From: Synaphobranchus kaupii
Lineage: Eukaryota; Chordata; Actinopteri; Anguilliformes; Synaphobranchidae
Reading direction: 5' to 3'
Assembly: GCA_029718625.1 (NCBI GenBank)
Contig: CM056376.1
Span: 93,787,945-93,851,944, forward strand
DNA length: 64,000 bases
The notes under the pieces were generated by a model. It had not been told where the DNA came from, searched no databases, and saw only the letters and a program-made list of their open reading frames with translations. The position numbers were made by a program, and so were the translations under genes. Every line of letters starts with the position of its first letter. Positions within the stretch are counted from its first letter, which is position 1. This document shows, piece by piece, positions 1 through 11,146 of this stretch.

Positions 1-1429
1 ACACCCGTGGTTTCAGGATTTTGTGCATCTTCCCTTTCTTTCCCTTCACAAGTATCATACTACGACGCAGTCTTCTGTAGCGTCTTATGAGATTGCTCAA
101 CATATTTTGGGGGATGTCTGACCATTCCTCAACACAGAATATATCAACATCCTTTGATCTTGAAAGATTCTCTATAGAGGAAAGGTTAAAGACACCCCCC
201 TAATCCAATCTGAAAAAACATTATAGATGACTCAGCACTGTTATAGAGTGTACAAAAAAAGGGTGTACTGAAAACAGGGATGTGTATAATTATGGTGCAT
301 GCATTGCTGGAAAAATAAACATTACTTGTTAAACAAAATATTTTTCTCTGAGAAATTATATGAGCATAAGAAATTTCCCTTTTTTTCAGCATACAATATA
401 GCTCATTACCTGTATTGCTCATTATGAACAGTCCTCTCTGCTCATCTTTACCAGGGTGTGAACTGTATCACAACATGCAGAGCAAGTGGCTCCTGCCATA
501 ACAGTTCATTAACCTCTAAGTTCATTATACCATAATCATTGGGAGTACAATACCACTCTACATCTGTGTATATTTTTGGAGAATAAAATGGACGATCTTG
601 TTGATAATAACCTGTCGATAAAATTTAATATTTCAGAAAGAAATAAGGAATCCCCAACGAGGTAATGAAGTACTAAAAGGCTGGGTTCATCACTACGATC
701 ACAAGGTCATCCCATTCACCCTAGAGTAGAACTAAAAAAACCACAGCCCTAAAATTGTACTGTATGTCATGTACAGCTGCAGTAGAACACTCCGCAACAA
801 GTTAACGCGCCTGTGTGGCTCGAGACAATAAGGAACACGTAGGCCGAAGCAACCTTCGCGAAAAATCAATAAACTCAATTCAGCAATAAATACGCACACG
901 CCTAAGCGGCTCTGCTTGTCGGGCTGAGCTACGAGCGCTACGTGCCGCCGTTGTGCCAGCACAGCCCACTCACGCTAGCGGCTCCTGTCTACCCTCCTCT
1001 GTTTTTATGCCTTGTAATTACTTTTGTTTTATTGCTGATGTTTCATTTTATGACCCATTTTACTTGTGCTATTTCCGTTACTCGCTATGCTTGAGTTTTA
1101 TTCTACGTTTATTTTGTGTTTATTTTTAATGGTTGACTTTTATCTGGAAAGTGCTCTGAAGCTTGGGAAGCACGGTGTATAAGTAATAAGTGGAATATTA
1201 GTATTCTTATTATTATTATCAATTATTATTATTATTACTACTAAATGACCATTTTGGGTGAGGTCATTTCAGGGGTACAGCTGAAACAGATGAGAGAATG
1301 ACGCTGGCATGTTTTTAACACTGTTTTTATATGAGGAGGACACAGAGGGGGACCCTGCTCTGACGGAAATATGGCAGGTTGTCGGAGTGCTGGCTGGAAC
1401 ATGCCTGCTGCTAGGGTGTCTGACTGGGG
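1..1429. other. orc5 intron 5 (partial), no gene seen
   Basis: This is the left edge, up to the minisatellite. By orc5 exon order it is intron 5, because the next orc5 exon is not found and must lie off the left edge. The sequence is AT-rich with an ATT-type microsatellite around 1202-1240. Short open frames on either strand show no recognisable domain. I see no other element here. Confidence 0.6.
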
Positions 1430-1735
1430 TGGTGGGTTCTGCGGTCCGTCTGAGGCAGTGGGTTCCGTGCTCTGTCTGGGGCAGTGGGTTCCGTGCTCTG
1501 TCTGGGGCAGTGGGTTCCGTGCTCTGTCTGGGGCAGTGGGTTCCGTGCTCTGTCTGGGGCAGTGGGTTCCGTGCTCTGTCTGGGGCAGTGGGTTCCGTGG
1601 TCTGTCTGGGGCAGTGGGTTCTGTGGTCTGTCTGGGGCAGTGGTCTGTCTGGGGCAGTGGGTTCTGTGGTCTGTCTGGGGCAGTGGGGGCAGTGGGGACA
1701 GTGGGTTCCGTGGTCTGTCTGGGGCGGTTGGGATC
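1430..1735. repeat. 26-bp minisatellite in orc5 intron 5
   Basis: A tandem array of a G-rich unit of about 26 bp (core GGGGCAGTGGGTTCCGTG followed by CTCTGTCT), with roughly eleven full or partial copies; later copies are shortened or have CTG/GTG variants. The unit lacks stop codons in most frames, so several repetitive open frames appear on both strands. These are by-products of the array, not genes. It starts only 15 bp beyond the orc5 exon 5 donor, downstream of it in transcript order. Confidence 0.9.
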
Positions 1736-1749
1736 GTGGCCCGCCTTAC

Positions 1750-1861
1750 CTTTGTTGTAGTTGGGGAAGTGCAGCAGGAGTGGCTCAAAGCAGCCTGTGT
1801 TGGGCCGGAACTTGTCCCACACGATCTGGCTGAGCAGGATCACCGTCAGGTTGTCTTCAAC
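1750..1861 (-). CDS. orc5: orc5 coding exon 5
   Basis: A 112-nt exon. The acceptor is ...CTGCAAG before GTTGAAGAC, and the donor is AACAAAG followed by GTAAGG. It ends in phase 1. It encodes the AAA+ core segment with [14 protein letters not shown] and HFPNYNK, colinear with the human protein around its [18 protein letters not shown] motif. Confidence 0.93.
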
Positions 1862-4853
1862 CTTGCAGAGAGAGTGGGTCAGACCCAAAGGTCCAAAAAT
1901 ACTGGACTCAGGACTTTTTCCCTTCAAGCTTGGTGGAATGGCCCTGTTGTTGCTTGTTGATTTCTACCTACCTAAGAATCCATGAAGCAGGTCAACCCTC
2001 CCCCTCCCCCCTCCCCCTCCCCAAAATCACATGGGAAACATCACTCCAGTGTGGTAGTGACAAAGCACGTCAATCGCGGCTATCAAAAATAGATCGCTGC
2101 CAGCAGAATTTCATCAGAGAGATGTGCTGCCCAATGCGCGCAGCTTACAGTTTGGAGCAGGGCAAGAACTTGTGTCAAAAAAAGCCAGGCCACTCTCAGC
2201 GTGATCGGACTTGTCTGCGCCGCGGTAAAGCGCGGGACATCAGTGGAATTTCAATGCGGGATTAGATGCACATTAAAAATACATCACTGGAAGCACAGCG
2301 GGGAGCAGAATCGTACAGGCGGTTTGTCAGGTCCTGAAGACGTTCCCCCAATACAGTGCATCCACCACCACCACAACATAAAAAAGCACATCTTTGGCCG
2401 CTGTACAACTTTGACACAAATTTCAACCAGAATAATAAAGATGTGCACATACAGACACACACACACACACACATAGATATATAGCATATTCTAAAAAAGG
2501 ATTTGAAAATAATTGACTTCTTATTTCCCAACCCTTCATAACTAAAACATAAAAGCACACGCAATACGGCAGCATGAAATGCAAATGTGGATCTAACCAT
2601 GAAAACTTTACACAGTACAGACAGTACACAGTAGACAGTTCATTGTGCTCTGTACAGAGCACCCAACATAGGACTAATTTGGCTTTCGCAAGTCTCTTTT
2701 GGAATGCCTTAGCAAATAATAATCATTTTACACTATGTGCGAGACATCACACAAACATGTATTCATTGCAAAGAGTGAACAGATGCCAGTTGTGAGCCTT
2801 TAAGACTGGCCTGGGATCGGTATATTCTGGGAGGAGGATGGCTAGTGACCGTCTCTTACCAGTTCCTGCAGGCGGAGGAATCCAGGCAGGAGGTTGGCAT
2901 CCATATCCCTCAGAAGCTCCGCCCTGTCCAGCACCTGAAAATACACATAAAAAGCACATCTTTGGCTGCTGTGCAACTGTCACAGACACAAATTTCAACC
3001 ACAGGAATAACAATGAACACACACACCCACCCGCGCACACACAGAGACGCACGCACGCGATTTAACTTCAAAGCAAGGTTTTACACAATTATTCATTAAA
3101 GAACAGATTAAGTACTGACACTCAGGCCAATACGGCCACACGTGAACAAAACTGCTTCTTACAGCTTGGCACTCAACTTTATATCTGATTCTGAGAGTGA
3201 GCATTATTGGCTTAAAGGCCATGTCGAGAAACCGGTGAGAGTGGTACGGTATAGATTTAAAAACTATAGAAGCCGTACAAGATCAAAGTGTCATCGAAAT
3301 TAATACCAATCTAGAGAGGCAGCTGGCTGCAAGAAAGGCTTTCAAGCTAAAGCTATCGACAAAGAGAGGTGCTCCCTTTAAGTCCAGACCGTTTCAGTCG
3401 ATTTTCAACTTTGTAAATCACATTAATACATATCAGCTCAAAGAATTCAAGGCCAGTACAGATATCCAGCAAAGAGAAAACTGAGGCTTCATAATGACAC
3501 CACCAGGTGGAGCCACCATGCCCTGTGCTTTCAATCACTTTCTTGTATGTACCAATCAAAAGTTTCTGTTCTCCAAAGGCAATTACTGCGATTGGCTCAC
3601 TTGACAATGTCCTGATCTTAAACACTGCAGCTAGTTAAAAGCCTATCATCGTGGTCCTGCACGATCTCCACGCATGACAAATAGTCTGCTTTGAAGATAG
3701 CTGCAGTCGTAAAGGGGTGGGGGCTAGTGGATGTAATGGCAAGGCCAATAGATGGCGGTGGAGGGATACTCACAATGTAACGGGTTTGGGTGGCCGGAAC
3801 CTGGCCACAAAACTGCCTGTAGAGCCGGATGAAGTCAGAGAGGGAGGGGTACCGGGGAAGGGAGTTTGAGGAGGAGGAGCCAAAGAAAGTGAGCAGCACC
3901 TGTTCGAAGAGAATCCCCACAGACACACACTCCACACAGCTCACTACTGCATGGGGCAGCTACGGAGAGGGGGCAACAACACGTTGTGGTCGGTCAGAAG
4001 TGTAGAGAGTCAATAAAAAGGGGGGGGGGGGGGGGGTGTTCAATATCTTGTTCTGACAAATGGAATTCTAGGCCTTTCACTGAGGAGGCATATGCTCGGT
4101 GTAACATCCAGAATTGATGGAGATCATTTCAGTAATGGGACAGGCCAATACAGGTGGGTATTGCAATTTGGGAGAAAAATTAAATGTTAGATTGTATGAA
4201 CAAGTGCCTTTTACAGGGGGTAGTTAGAGGGTGTTGTTTACTCCGTTGTCTACCTTTCCTTCTTATTAAAAAAAGGTTTCATGTGATATTTAGGCAAGTC
4301 CAAATCTTTCAATAACCTGTTTGAGCGCTGTGTATCTTCGTTCTGACCAATAGCAGGAATCATTAGCAACCATGTCATGGTATGTGATACCCAAATGCAC
4401 TTCTCTCACCTGCAATTCTCTCAGTAGAGTTTGTGTCACATGACTCTTCCCTGTTGCCCTTTGACCATAGATGAATATGGAGGGGTAGCAATATTGTTCA
4501 GGCTGTGGAGGGAGATGGGGGCCAAAGAGAATGAATTGTGAGTATAACACATTTGTATCAAACATAACCTGATCAGTAAGGCCTACATTTGCAGCATCTT
4601 AGCTAGGTAACCAATTAATAAAATGTCGCTGCTCCTGAAAATCAATACAGGGGAAATAAAGCTACAACTATAAATGAGAGCACAATAATGAGCCGGTAAA
4701 GCCTGATGTATGGCCAGCCGTACTTGTCACCCTCCTCACCTCTCCCATAAGCGCGAGCAGTGTGCTAACTTGAGTCTCTCTGCAGGGTAGCTTCTCCATC
4801 AACAGACGCAGCCGATCGTCGTCGTATCCCGGGTGATGAAGCAGGGCAGACAT
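1750..4853 (-). CDS. orc5: Origin recognition complex subunit 5, 5' half of gene (exons 1-5)
   Basis: ORC5 is an AAA+-like subunit of the nuclear origin recognition complex, which binds replication origins and helps load the MCM helicase. The coding exons are 4853-4740, 4502-4410, 3959-3774, 2934-2860 and 1861-1750. All are bounded by GT/AG, and the first four junctions are phase 0. Joined, they give about 193 residues. The Walker A motif GQRATGKS is in exon 2. A Walker B-like stretch ending in [10 protein letters not shown] begins at the exon 3/4 junction, and exon 5 carries the diagnostic [14 protein letters not shown]. The start ATG at 4853 has A at -3 and gives a longer N-terminus than human ORC5. 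The C-terminal half (about 240 residues in the family) lies off the left edge. The gene is transcribed divergently from lhfpl3, as in human 7q22. Confidence 0.93.
2453..2474. repeat. (CA)n microsatellite
   Basis: A run of about ten CA dinucleotides inside orc5 intron 4. A second CA-rich patch lies near 3017-3058. Confidence 0.9.
2860..2934 (-). CDS. orc5: orc5 coding exon 4
   Basis: A 75-nt exon of 25 codons in phase 0/0. The acceptor is TTTTCAG before GTGCTGGAC and the donor is GAACTG followed by GTAAGA. It encodes [19 protein letters not shown] then LRLQEL, closely matching the Walker B/sensor region of human ORC5. It is easy to miss because a misleading frame crosses it. Confidence 0.93.
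3774..3959 (-). CDS. orc5: orc5 coding exon 3
   Basis: A 186-nt exon of 62 codons in phase 0/0. The acceptor is CTCCGTAG before CTGCCCCAT and the donor is TACATT followed by GTGAGT. It starts [20 protein letters not shown] and ends TQTRYI, matching the human segment that begins LPHVFVNCVEC and ends YIV. The central part (a serine-rich patch, then [14 protein letters not shown]) is more divergent. Confidence 0.92.
4020..4036. repeat. poly-G run (17 G)
   Basis: A homopolymer of 17 G on the plus strand in orc5 intron 2, with possible G-quadruplex formation. Its length is probably unreliable in an assembly. Confidence 0.9.
4410..4502 (-). CDS. orc5: orc5 coding exon 2 (Walker A)
   Basis: A 93-nt exon of 31 codons. 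The acceptor is CCTCCACAG before CCTGAACAA and the donor is TTGCAG followed by GTGAGA. It encodes [20 protein letters not shown], with the ATP-binding P-loop GxxxxGKS; human has SFPSIFIYG-xx-A-x-GKT. Confidence 0.95.
4740..4853 (-). CDS. orc5: orc5 coding exon 1
   Basis: 38 codons from ATG at 4853. The exon ends in phase 0 at GGAGAG, followed by the donor GTGAGG. The end of the exon ([17 protein letters not shown]) aligns with human LCRESQVSILQSLFGE. Upstream in the same frame only GTG codons are available, so ATG 4853 is the best start. Confidence 0.9.
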
Positions 4854-5400
4854 CCTCCTCTCAGTCCTCTGCTCAAGCACACACGCGTTTAGTCAACCCC
4901 CAAATTGAAATTAATCTCGCAAAAAAAAAAAAAAATGTATTTATAAAATATTGTCTTAACATCTGCAGACGTCTTAGCTAACAAGTTAACTCAGCTAGCT
5001 AACGCGCATCGCTACAAAATAATAGGTGTGACTTGGCTAGCTTTAAATGTTGCTCGTACCAGCTTGCTAACTTAGTTGCACATGATGTGAAATAACTTCA
5101 GTTCGATACCGAACAAAAATAAACGGGAATACAAGATACGGGACAACGTGATGCAAAGAACATTTATATTGTCATTGCAGTAAAAGTACATTTCCTACGC
5201 ACTTATTAAAATAACTTAGCACGAGCAGCATTCGTTGCGCACGGGAAGAACTAAAATAAAAGACTTCGCGCGCCGTGGAGGTTCGTCATCATTTCCTTCT
5301 AGTTTACCAATCGCCGCATTGCTTTTCCAGGCTTTACGCAAGGCATTCTGGAACGTGTAGTCCATCTCTTCCATCATAATTTGAGAGGCGGTTGGGTAGG
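4854..5400 (-). promoter_or_regulatory. Probable orc5 5'UTR and promoter
   Basis: This is the region directly upstream of the orc5 start. It becomes locally CpG-rich around 5220-5300, with an E2F-like CTTCGCGCGCC near 5266, which would suit an S-phase gene. There is no clear TATA box at a useful distance. The transcription start cannot be fixed from sequence alone. Confidence 0.4.
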
Positions 5401-5610
5401 GCCTATTCAGATTGATCTTTAGTTTTCATTTTTCTAGTAAAGAAAATATAATTTATTTAAATACTCACATGCCAGAACTCACATACATTTCACAATTTAA
5501 AATTTTGGTATGTTGTATTACACATTTTAGATCAATTGATCATGCAGTATAACCTACACTGCTCATTCTACTAAATTTGAACTACACCAAGTGTTTTGTA
5601 ACTAGACCTT

Positions 5611-6040
5611 AAACCATCACTCTGCTGCCAGATATGCAGTAGATATGGATGGATAACTTGAATGGTTTCTTCTCCTGACTTATTTTGTCCATAGAGTTCA
5701 ATAGGAAAATTTGTCAGGAGAAACAACCCGTAAAGTGATCCATCCATAGCTACTGCAAATCAGGCAGCAGAATGATGGTTTGAGGCTCGTTTGATACCTC
5801 AGACTCTTGATGATTTACAGCCATTTCGCCAACCACGTATTCCATTCTTTTCTAGCATAATTTAGAGCTAAATCTAGTCTCACCCCCCAATTCCCATAGA
5901 GATCCATTCAAATGCAGAGAAGTTATAGTATCGCTTGTAAAAGTACCAGAAAATAAGATATCAAGAGTCTTTTGATATTGTTGGGTTACAGACATCAGGA
6001 AGTCATGGCATGCAAAGGATATGCGACAAAATATTAAAAA
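5611..6040. repeat. Hairpin-forming dispersed repeat (copy 1)
   Basis: Positions 5611-5652 are the imperfect reverse complement of 5741-5783, and the match continues inward (CTTCTCCTGAC against GTCAGGAGAA), leaving a short loop. From about 5693 to 6040 the sequence is roughly 90% identical to 48462-48811, so this is a dispersed non-coding repeat family. Past 6040 the sequence runs on to TGCTCACTGTATA near 6291-6303, which resembles a Tc1-type terminus. The whole may therefore be a decayed MITE about 0.7 kb long. Confidence 0.7.
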
Positions 6041-7317
6041 TGATTACTTTATTCTACATTATGTTAAAATGTCCAATATTTTTTGATGCCCGAAAATGGG
6101 GGGGGGGGGGGACTATGTACAAAAGGTTCTATAATTTCTAAACAGTTCATCCGATATGGATGAAAATACCCTCACATTAAAGCTGACAGTCTGCAATTCA
6201 ACCTCATTGTCATTGTATCCTTTCAAACTCAAAGTGCTAGATTACAGAACCAAAATAACAAAAAATGTGTCACTGTCCAATGAATTATGGTGCTCACTGT
6301 ATATACCATTTTCTTAAGTTTTTAATTATAGACTACGTTGTCACACTGCGTGGCAAACAGCACAGCAGCCAGAAATATAGGCTACTTAGGCTATAGCCTA
6401 CCTGTCGGGATAAGTAATACTTCCAAATAAAATAGACTTGACTTCACTTGAGAAACATGAAGTGCTTCTTTGCAGTGATCAAGATACCAAGAGTCCAATT
6501 GACTGCTCTCTTCTAAACACACTTATGCAGGTAGGGCAGACTGCCTATTGCCTAAACTGAGCTGAGGGCGATGCAATCCCATATGCAAAAGTTCTGTAAA
6601 AATCATATACAGTATGATCATACTTGCAAAGTTTTATAAAAATCATATATGTTGATTAGTATTATATTATATATTTGTATACAATTCTTATACAATCTCT
6701 CAATGTTTTTTTAGGGAGTACCATGTATGTTATTGAACTGTAGTCTGAAATGTACAGTGGGGTGCAAAAATGTGGGCACCCCTGGTCAAAATGCCTTTTA
6801 CAATTAATATCTAAGTGAACAGAAGCTAACCTGACCTCTAAATGTTAAACATGACAGATTTCTTCAAATTTTAAAGCAAGATTACTCTTTATAAAAAATT
6901 TTTACATTTTCAAAATAATAAAAAAAGGAAAACGGCCCTGTGCAAAAGTTTGGGAACTGTCAGTTAGTACTTTGTAACTCCTCCTTGGGCAACTATAACA
7001 GCTTGCAAACGCTTCCTGTAGCCAGCTAAGAGTCTTTCAATTCTTGCTTTTGGATTTTTTCCCCATTCTTCCTGGGGAAAATTAATAATAAAAAAAGGAA
7101 AAAGGCCCTGTGCAAAAGTTTGGGAACCCTTTTGGATTATTCTTTGTTACTTTTTAAAAAGATGATTACTAAGGCCCAGGACCAGGTGATTTACTCGTTA
7201 GAGCTTAAGTGGGTCAGGTGAATATAATTCCAGGGCCAAACTATTTATTCTGAAGAAACCCCATACCTTCTAAAGCATCCGTCTGCGGTGGCTTTTCTGT
7301 CTATTGTTAACAACCAT

Positions 7318-8681
7318 GGGTTCCTCTAAACAGTTGTCCAAGGATGTCAGAATCAAGATAGTTCACTTCCACCAGCAAGGAGAAGGCTAAAAAAAACTCT
7401 CAACATTTCAAACTATCTATTTCCACTGTCAAAAACATTATCAGAAAATGCAAGATAAATGGAACAGTTGAAGTCAAGGCAAGATCTGGAAGACCAAGAA
7501 CAATTTCAGACAGAATGGCCCGAGACCTGGTGAGAAATGCTCAGAAGAACCCAAAAGAGCTGCAAAAGAGCTGCAAAAAAGAGTAGCAGATGCAGGTATA
7601 GTTGTTCACAAGATAACAATACAACATACTTTAAACAACAAAGACCTACATGGCAGAGTTGCCAGAAATAAGTATTAAAGCATCTGAAGTATACAAAGGA
7701 ACACCTTGAGAGGCCTGCCTGAAGCATTTTGGAACAATGTGCTTTGGACTGACGAAGCCAACATGGAACTTTTTGGCCACAACCAAAGAAGGTACGTTTG
7801 GAGAAAAAAGGGTGAAGCATTTGTAGAGAAGAACACCTTGCCAACTGCGAAGCATGAAGGTGGATCCATTATGCTTTTTGGTTGTGTGGCAGGGAGGGGA
7901 ACAGGAAATATTGTGCGGATGGAAATAAGAATGGATTCCACCAAATATCAAGAAATTCCAGTGGCTAATGTTCGAAGGTCAGTCCAGACATTGAAGTTGA
8001 AGAGAGGTTGAGTATTCCAGCAAGACAATGATCCAAAGCATAAGCTCAAAATCAACCATAAAGTAGAGTATTCTGGGGGCAATTGTAACAGGGGGCAATT
8101 GCAACACCATAAAATTGCACCAATCTGAAACAAGCTAGAGCTGAGATTCTATCCAGCAAGCAAGCTAGTTTCATGTGTTCAGGGTTGGGGGCAATTGTAA
8201 CAAAAAATTGTGTTACAATTGACCCCTGTGTTACTTGTGTTACAATTGACACGGTGACGTGGCTACTGGAGGTGTGCCCTGAAATATAGTCCGGGTGAAC
8301 CCCCCCCCTAGGCTCGGGGTGGTAAGAGGATAGCCCCTCGGCCCCGAGCCTGGGGATGTGGGACAAAAAGATCCTACCCAAACGAAGAAGAAGAAGACCC
8401 CTATTACAATTGCCCCCAGAATACTCTACCTCCAGGAAAGACGGGTGAAGGTTTTGGAATGGCCACCACAGTCCCCAGACTTGAATATTATTGAAAATCT
8501 GTGGAGAGATCTCAAACATGCCGTGCATGCAAGGAGGCCTAAGTATATTTCTGAGCTAGAGGTGTTCTGCCAGGAAGAGTGGGGAAAAATTCCAAAAGCA
8601 AGAATTGAAAGACTCTTAGCTGGCTACAGGAAGCATTTGCAAGCTGTTATAGTTGCCCGAGGAGGAGTTACAAAGTACTAA
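7318..8681 (+). pseudogene. Tc1-type transposase pseudogene
   Basis: The remnant begins MGSSKQLSKDVRIKIVHFHQ at 7318 and soon hits a stop. The catalytic part is readable from 7706: a WTDEANMELFGHNQRRYVW motif (first Asp), then QQDNDPKHK near 8020, then after the nested insertion [18 protein letters not shown] (third acidic residue). It ends at the stop near 8681. Several stops, shifts and the MITE make it non-functional. Confidence 0.9.
8066..8426. mobile_element. Nested TA-flanked MITE inside the Tc1 transposase
   Basis: A 361-bp insert with perfect termini GAGTATTCTGGGGGCAATTG and its reverse complement, flanked by TA on both sides (8064-8065, 8427-8428). It interrupts the transposase reading frame, so it is younger. 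The word GGGGCAATTGTAACA and its complement recur several times inside (about 8077, 8091, 8189, 8211, 8238). An internal stem pairs AGGCTCGGGG (8310) with CCCCGAGCCT (8342). There is no coding capacity. Confidence 0.88.
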
Positions 8682-9239
8682 CTGACAGGGTTCCAAAACT
8701 TTTTCACACGGCGGTTTTCCTTTTTTACTATTTTGAAAATATAAAAAATTTAAATAAAAAGTAGGCAAATCTTGCTTTAAAATTTGAAGAAATGTGTCAT
8801 GTTTAACTTTGTACCATTTAGAGGTCATGTTAGCTTCTGTTCACTTAGATATTAATTGTAAAAGGCATTTTGACCAGGGGTGCCCACATATTTGCACCCC
8901 ACTGTATAGTTATCTACCACATATTTATTTTCTAAATTTTGTATAGGCCTACGGCATAGCCTATGTGATTTTTATAGGATTTTTAAAGACCTTTTGCATA
9001 TGGGATTTCGCAACAATTTCTATACTGAATAACCTAGTCAAAGTGGACACTTTGTAATAATTAGGCTATTCGTGATTATATGGCTAATGCTGATTATGCT
9101 AATTATGACACTGAAAGCGGAGGTTTCCATCGCTGCAGTTCGACAAAAAGCCACCTGTCGCAAGAACTGATTTTTTTTAAAGCTCACTATTGACGTCACT
9201 CGTGGCCAAGCAGCTGCGATGTGTATGCGTGACACATGC

Positions 9240-10719
9240 ATGTGCTCAAGAGCTCCAGCCCGCCTCCAAGTAGCCTAAACTCGTGTCACGTCAAGAGGGA
9301 GAGGAGAAAACTGGAGGACGGGGTTACTTTATTTGGTAGCCAATTAGCCTACAGCTCGGTCGTGAGATCAGTGCCCGAGTCAGGTCAGTTTGTGAAGCGC
9401 GCGGAAGCCTTGTGCGTGCGTTGCAGCGGGACCGTCTGTCTGCGCTGAATTATCGCTGCGCCTCTATTGCTGTCCCCTGACAGCACGACAGAACCCACGA
9501 CAGAGCGGCGGACCCATCTTGATATAGAGCGACGGCTTGATCAAGGAAAGCAGGCGAGTGACCAAGCAGGTTGCGTAGCCTACCTCGAGCATGCACAGAC
9601 CTACTTCACTCCTGACGTTAAAACAGTGACAATATAAAGGACAGGGAGCTTGTTTAATGAAGCTTGTTCACAGCTCAGGCTCGGTTGTTTTTTTTATCCT
9701 CCTTTCACTAAGCATGTGAAACCAGGATTAGCGAAGATGGATTGTAGCCTAATGCTGCTGGTGCTGCTATAATATAGGCTACAAACCGTACAGCAACTGT
9801 GGTGCAGAAGAACACAATACTAGTGCCTAAGGACAGTCGGCTTGCCTTGAACACAGGTGTTTCTGAAATTATCTAGACGCATAGCTAACAACCAGAGAGA
9901 CGGACGAAGAAGTGAAGAGAACATCTCCACCACAAATACATGACCGGCTGTTTGTAATCGTTTTTCTGCTTGCATCTCATTTTCCGGCATCACACTCAGT
10001 CGAAGGAAGCTGAAGGTTGTTCAGAAAAATTATCTCCGTGGCAACCACGAGTCTGCCTCTGATCCCGAGGTAGACGTTTGGTTTGACTCTTGTGACAATT
10101 TTATATTATAGCCTATTAATATTATTGCTGATAGCCTGTTAGGCTAAAGGAAAGGGGATCCGATATTATTTGCTGACTGTTGCAGGATCTATTATGATTT
10201 TCGGAACATTAGCTACATGAATGATAATGCAGTATCCTAGCCTATGACTTGATTCCCATCATTAATTATTTATGACCGTAAGTTTCCTTTCAGTGTTATT
10301 AATCTTATAGGCTACCCTGTGCGCTCAGTAACAGTGCCGCGGCGGGCGAGTAGGCTAGCTACGAATGTGTTCGCGGTGACCCTGTCTGTTAGACCGCTAA
10401 CGTTAGACAGACGTACTACCGTTGCTAGCTACACAAAGACCACTAACATATAAAGAGAGGGAACTGTTGGATTTATCATTTTATGGGCAGCGAACAGGTA
10501 GTGTTCTCATTGTGTAGCCTACAATCCAGACAGATGCTCCGAGTACTTTAGTTGGCTATGACGAATTCACACTGACCGTTCGACAGGTGGATCGGGAAAG
10601 ACTGTGCGCAAACGCGTCCAGTAGGCTAGAGGTTTGTTGACGTTTTAAACTTCTGTCACACAAAACAAATCTGGTGTCATTCTCGAACAAATATAAATAG
10701 CCTATATAAAAACTAAATT
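9240..10719 (+). promoter_or_regulatory. lhfpl3 upstream region: promoter and 5'UTR
   Basis: A region with more CpG (about 9290-9600 and 10330-10440) upstream of the lhfpl3 start codon, probably holding the promoter and 5'UTR. An RFX-like X-box, ATCTCCGTGGCAAC at 10032-10045, fits the 14-bp consensus with two mismatches. TATAAATA at 10691 lies too close to the ATG to serve a normal 5'UTR. The transcription start and any upstream intron cannot be placed from sequence. Confidence 0.45.
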
Positions 10720-11146
10720 ATGGTACCTGGGACTCCTGCAGCCATGCTGCCAGCGTCGGAAGCTGCTAAGATTTACCAGACCAACTACGTCCGGAACTCC
10801 CGGGCCATCGGTGTTCTGTGGGCCATTTTCACTATCCTCTTCGCTATAGTCAATGTGGTGTGCTTCATCCAGCCGTACTGGATCGGGGACGGCGTGGACA
10901 CGCCGCAGGCAGGCTACTTTGGCCTCTTCCACTACTGCATCGGCAACGGGGTGTCTCGGGACCTGACGTGTCAGGGCAGCTTCACGGAGTTCAGCTCCAT
11001 CCCTTCTGGCGCCTTCAAGGCCGCATCCTTCTTCATCGGCATGTCAATGGTTCTGGTCATCACCTGCATCGTCTGCTTCGCGCTCTTCTTCTTCTGTAGC
11101 ACGGCCACGGTCTACAAGATCTGCGGCTGGATGCAGCTAGCCTCTG
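10720..11146 (+). CDS. lhfpl3: lhfpl3 coding exon 1
   Basis: The exon has 142 codons plus one base. The donor is CCTCTG followed by GTGAGT at 11147. It encodes the N-terminus, helix 1, the first loop with two cysteines of the CIGNG...LTC type, and helix 2 up to [10 protein letters not shown]. An internal ATG at 10744 is an alternative start that would remove eight residues. Confidence 0.95.

Larger units (their letters stand above)
6756..8904 (+). mobile_element. Tc1/mariner element, degenerate, with extended inverted ends
   Basis: The termini CAGTGGGGTGCAAAAATGTG and its near reverse complement at 8885-8904 are flanked by TA target duplications (6754-6755 and 8905-8906). The left inverted repeat is unusually long: 6958-7078 is the reverse complement of the 3' end of the transposase reading frame (8570-8690). 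The element thus carries an inverted copy of its own right end. The remains of a second, inner left repeat unit are at 7084-7131. A 361-bp MITE interrupts it at 8066. Confidence 0.92.

Noticed and set aside
1241..1927. Repetitive open frames on both strands over 1.2-1.9 kb
   Set aside because: They are produced by the 26-bp minisatellite, which lacks stops; only the orc5 exon 5 part (1750-1861) is coding.
3618..3773. Possible orc5 exon reading [13 protein letters not shown] in the frame after exon 3
   Set aside because: It resembles the Walker B region only loosely. The true next exon, with [16 protein letters not shown], is at 2934-2860 with proper splice sites and phase.
10702..11099. Open frames overlapping lhfpl3 exon 1 in other frames
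   Set aside because: They are shadows of the conserved exon 1 reading frame.
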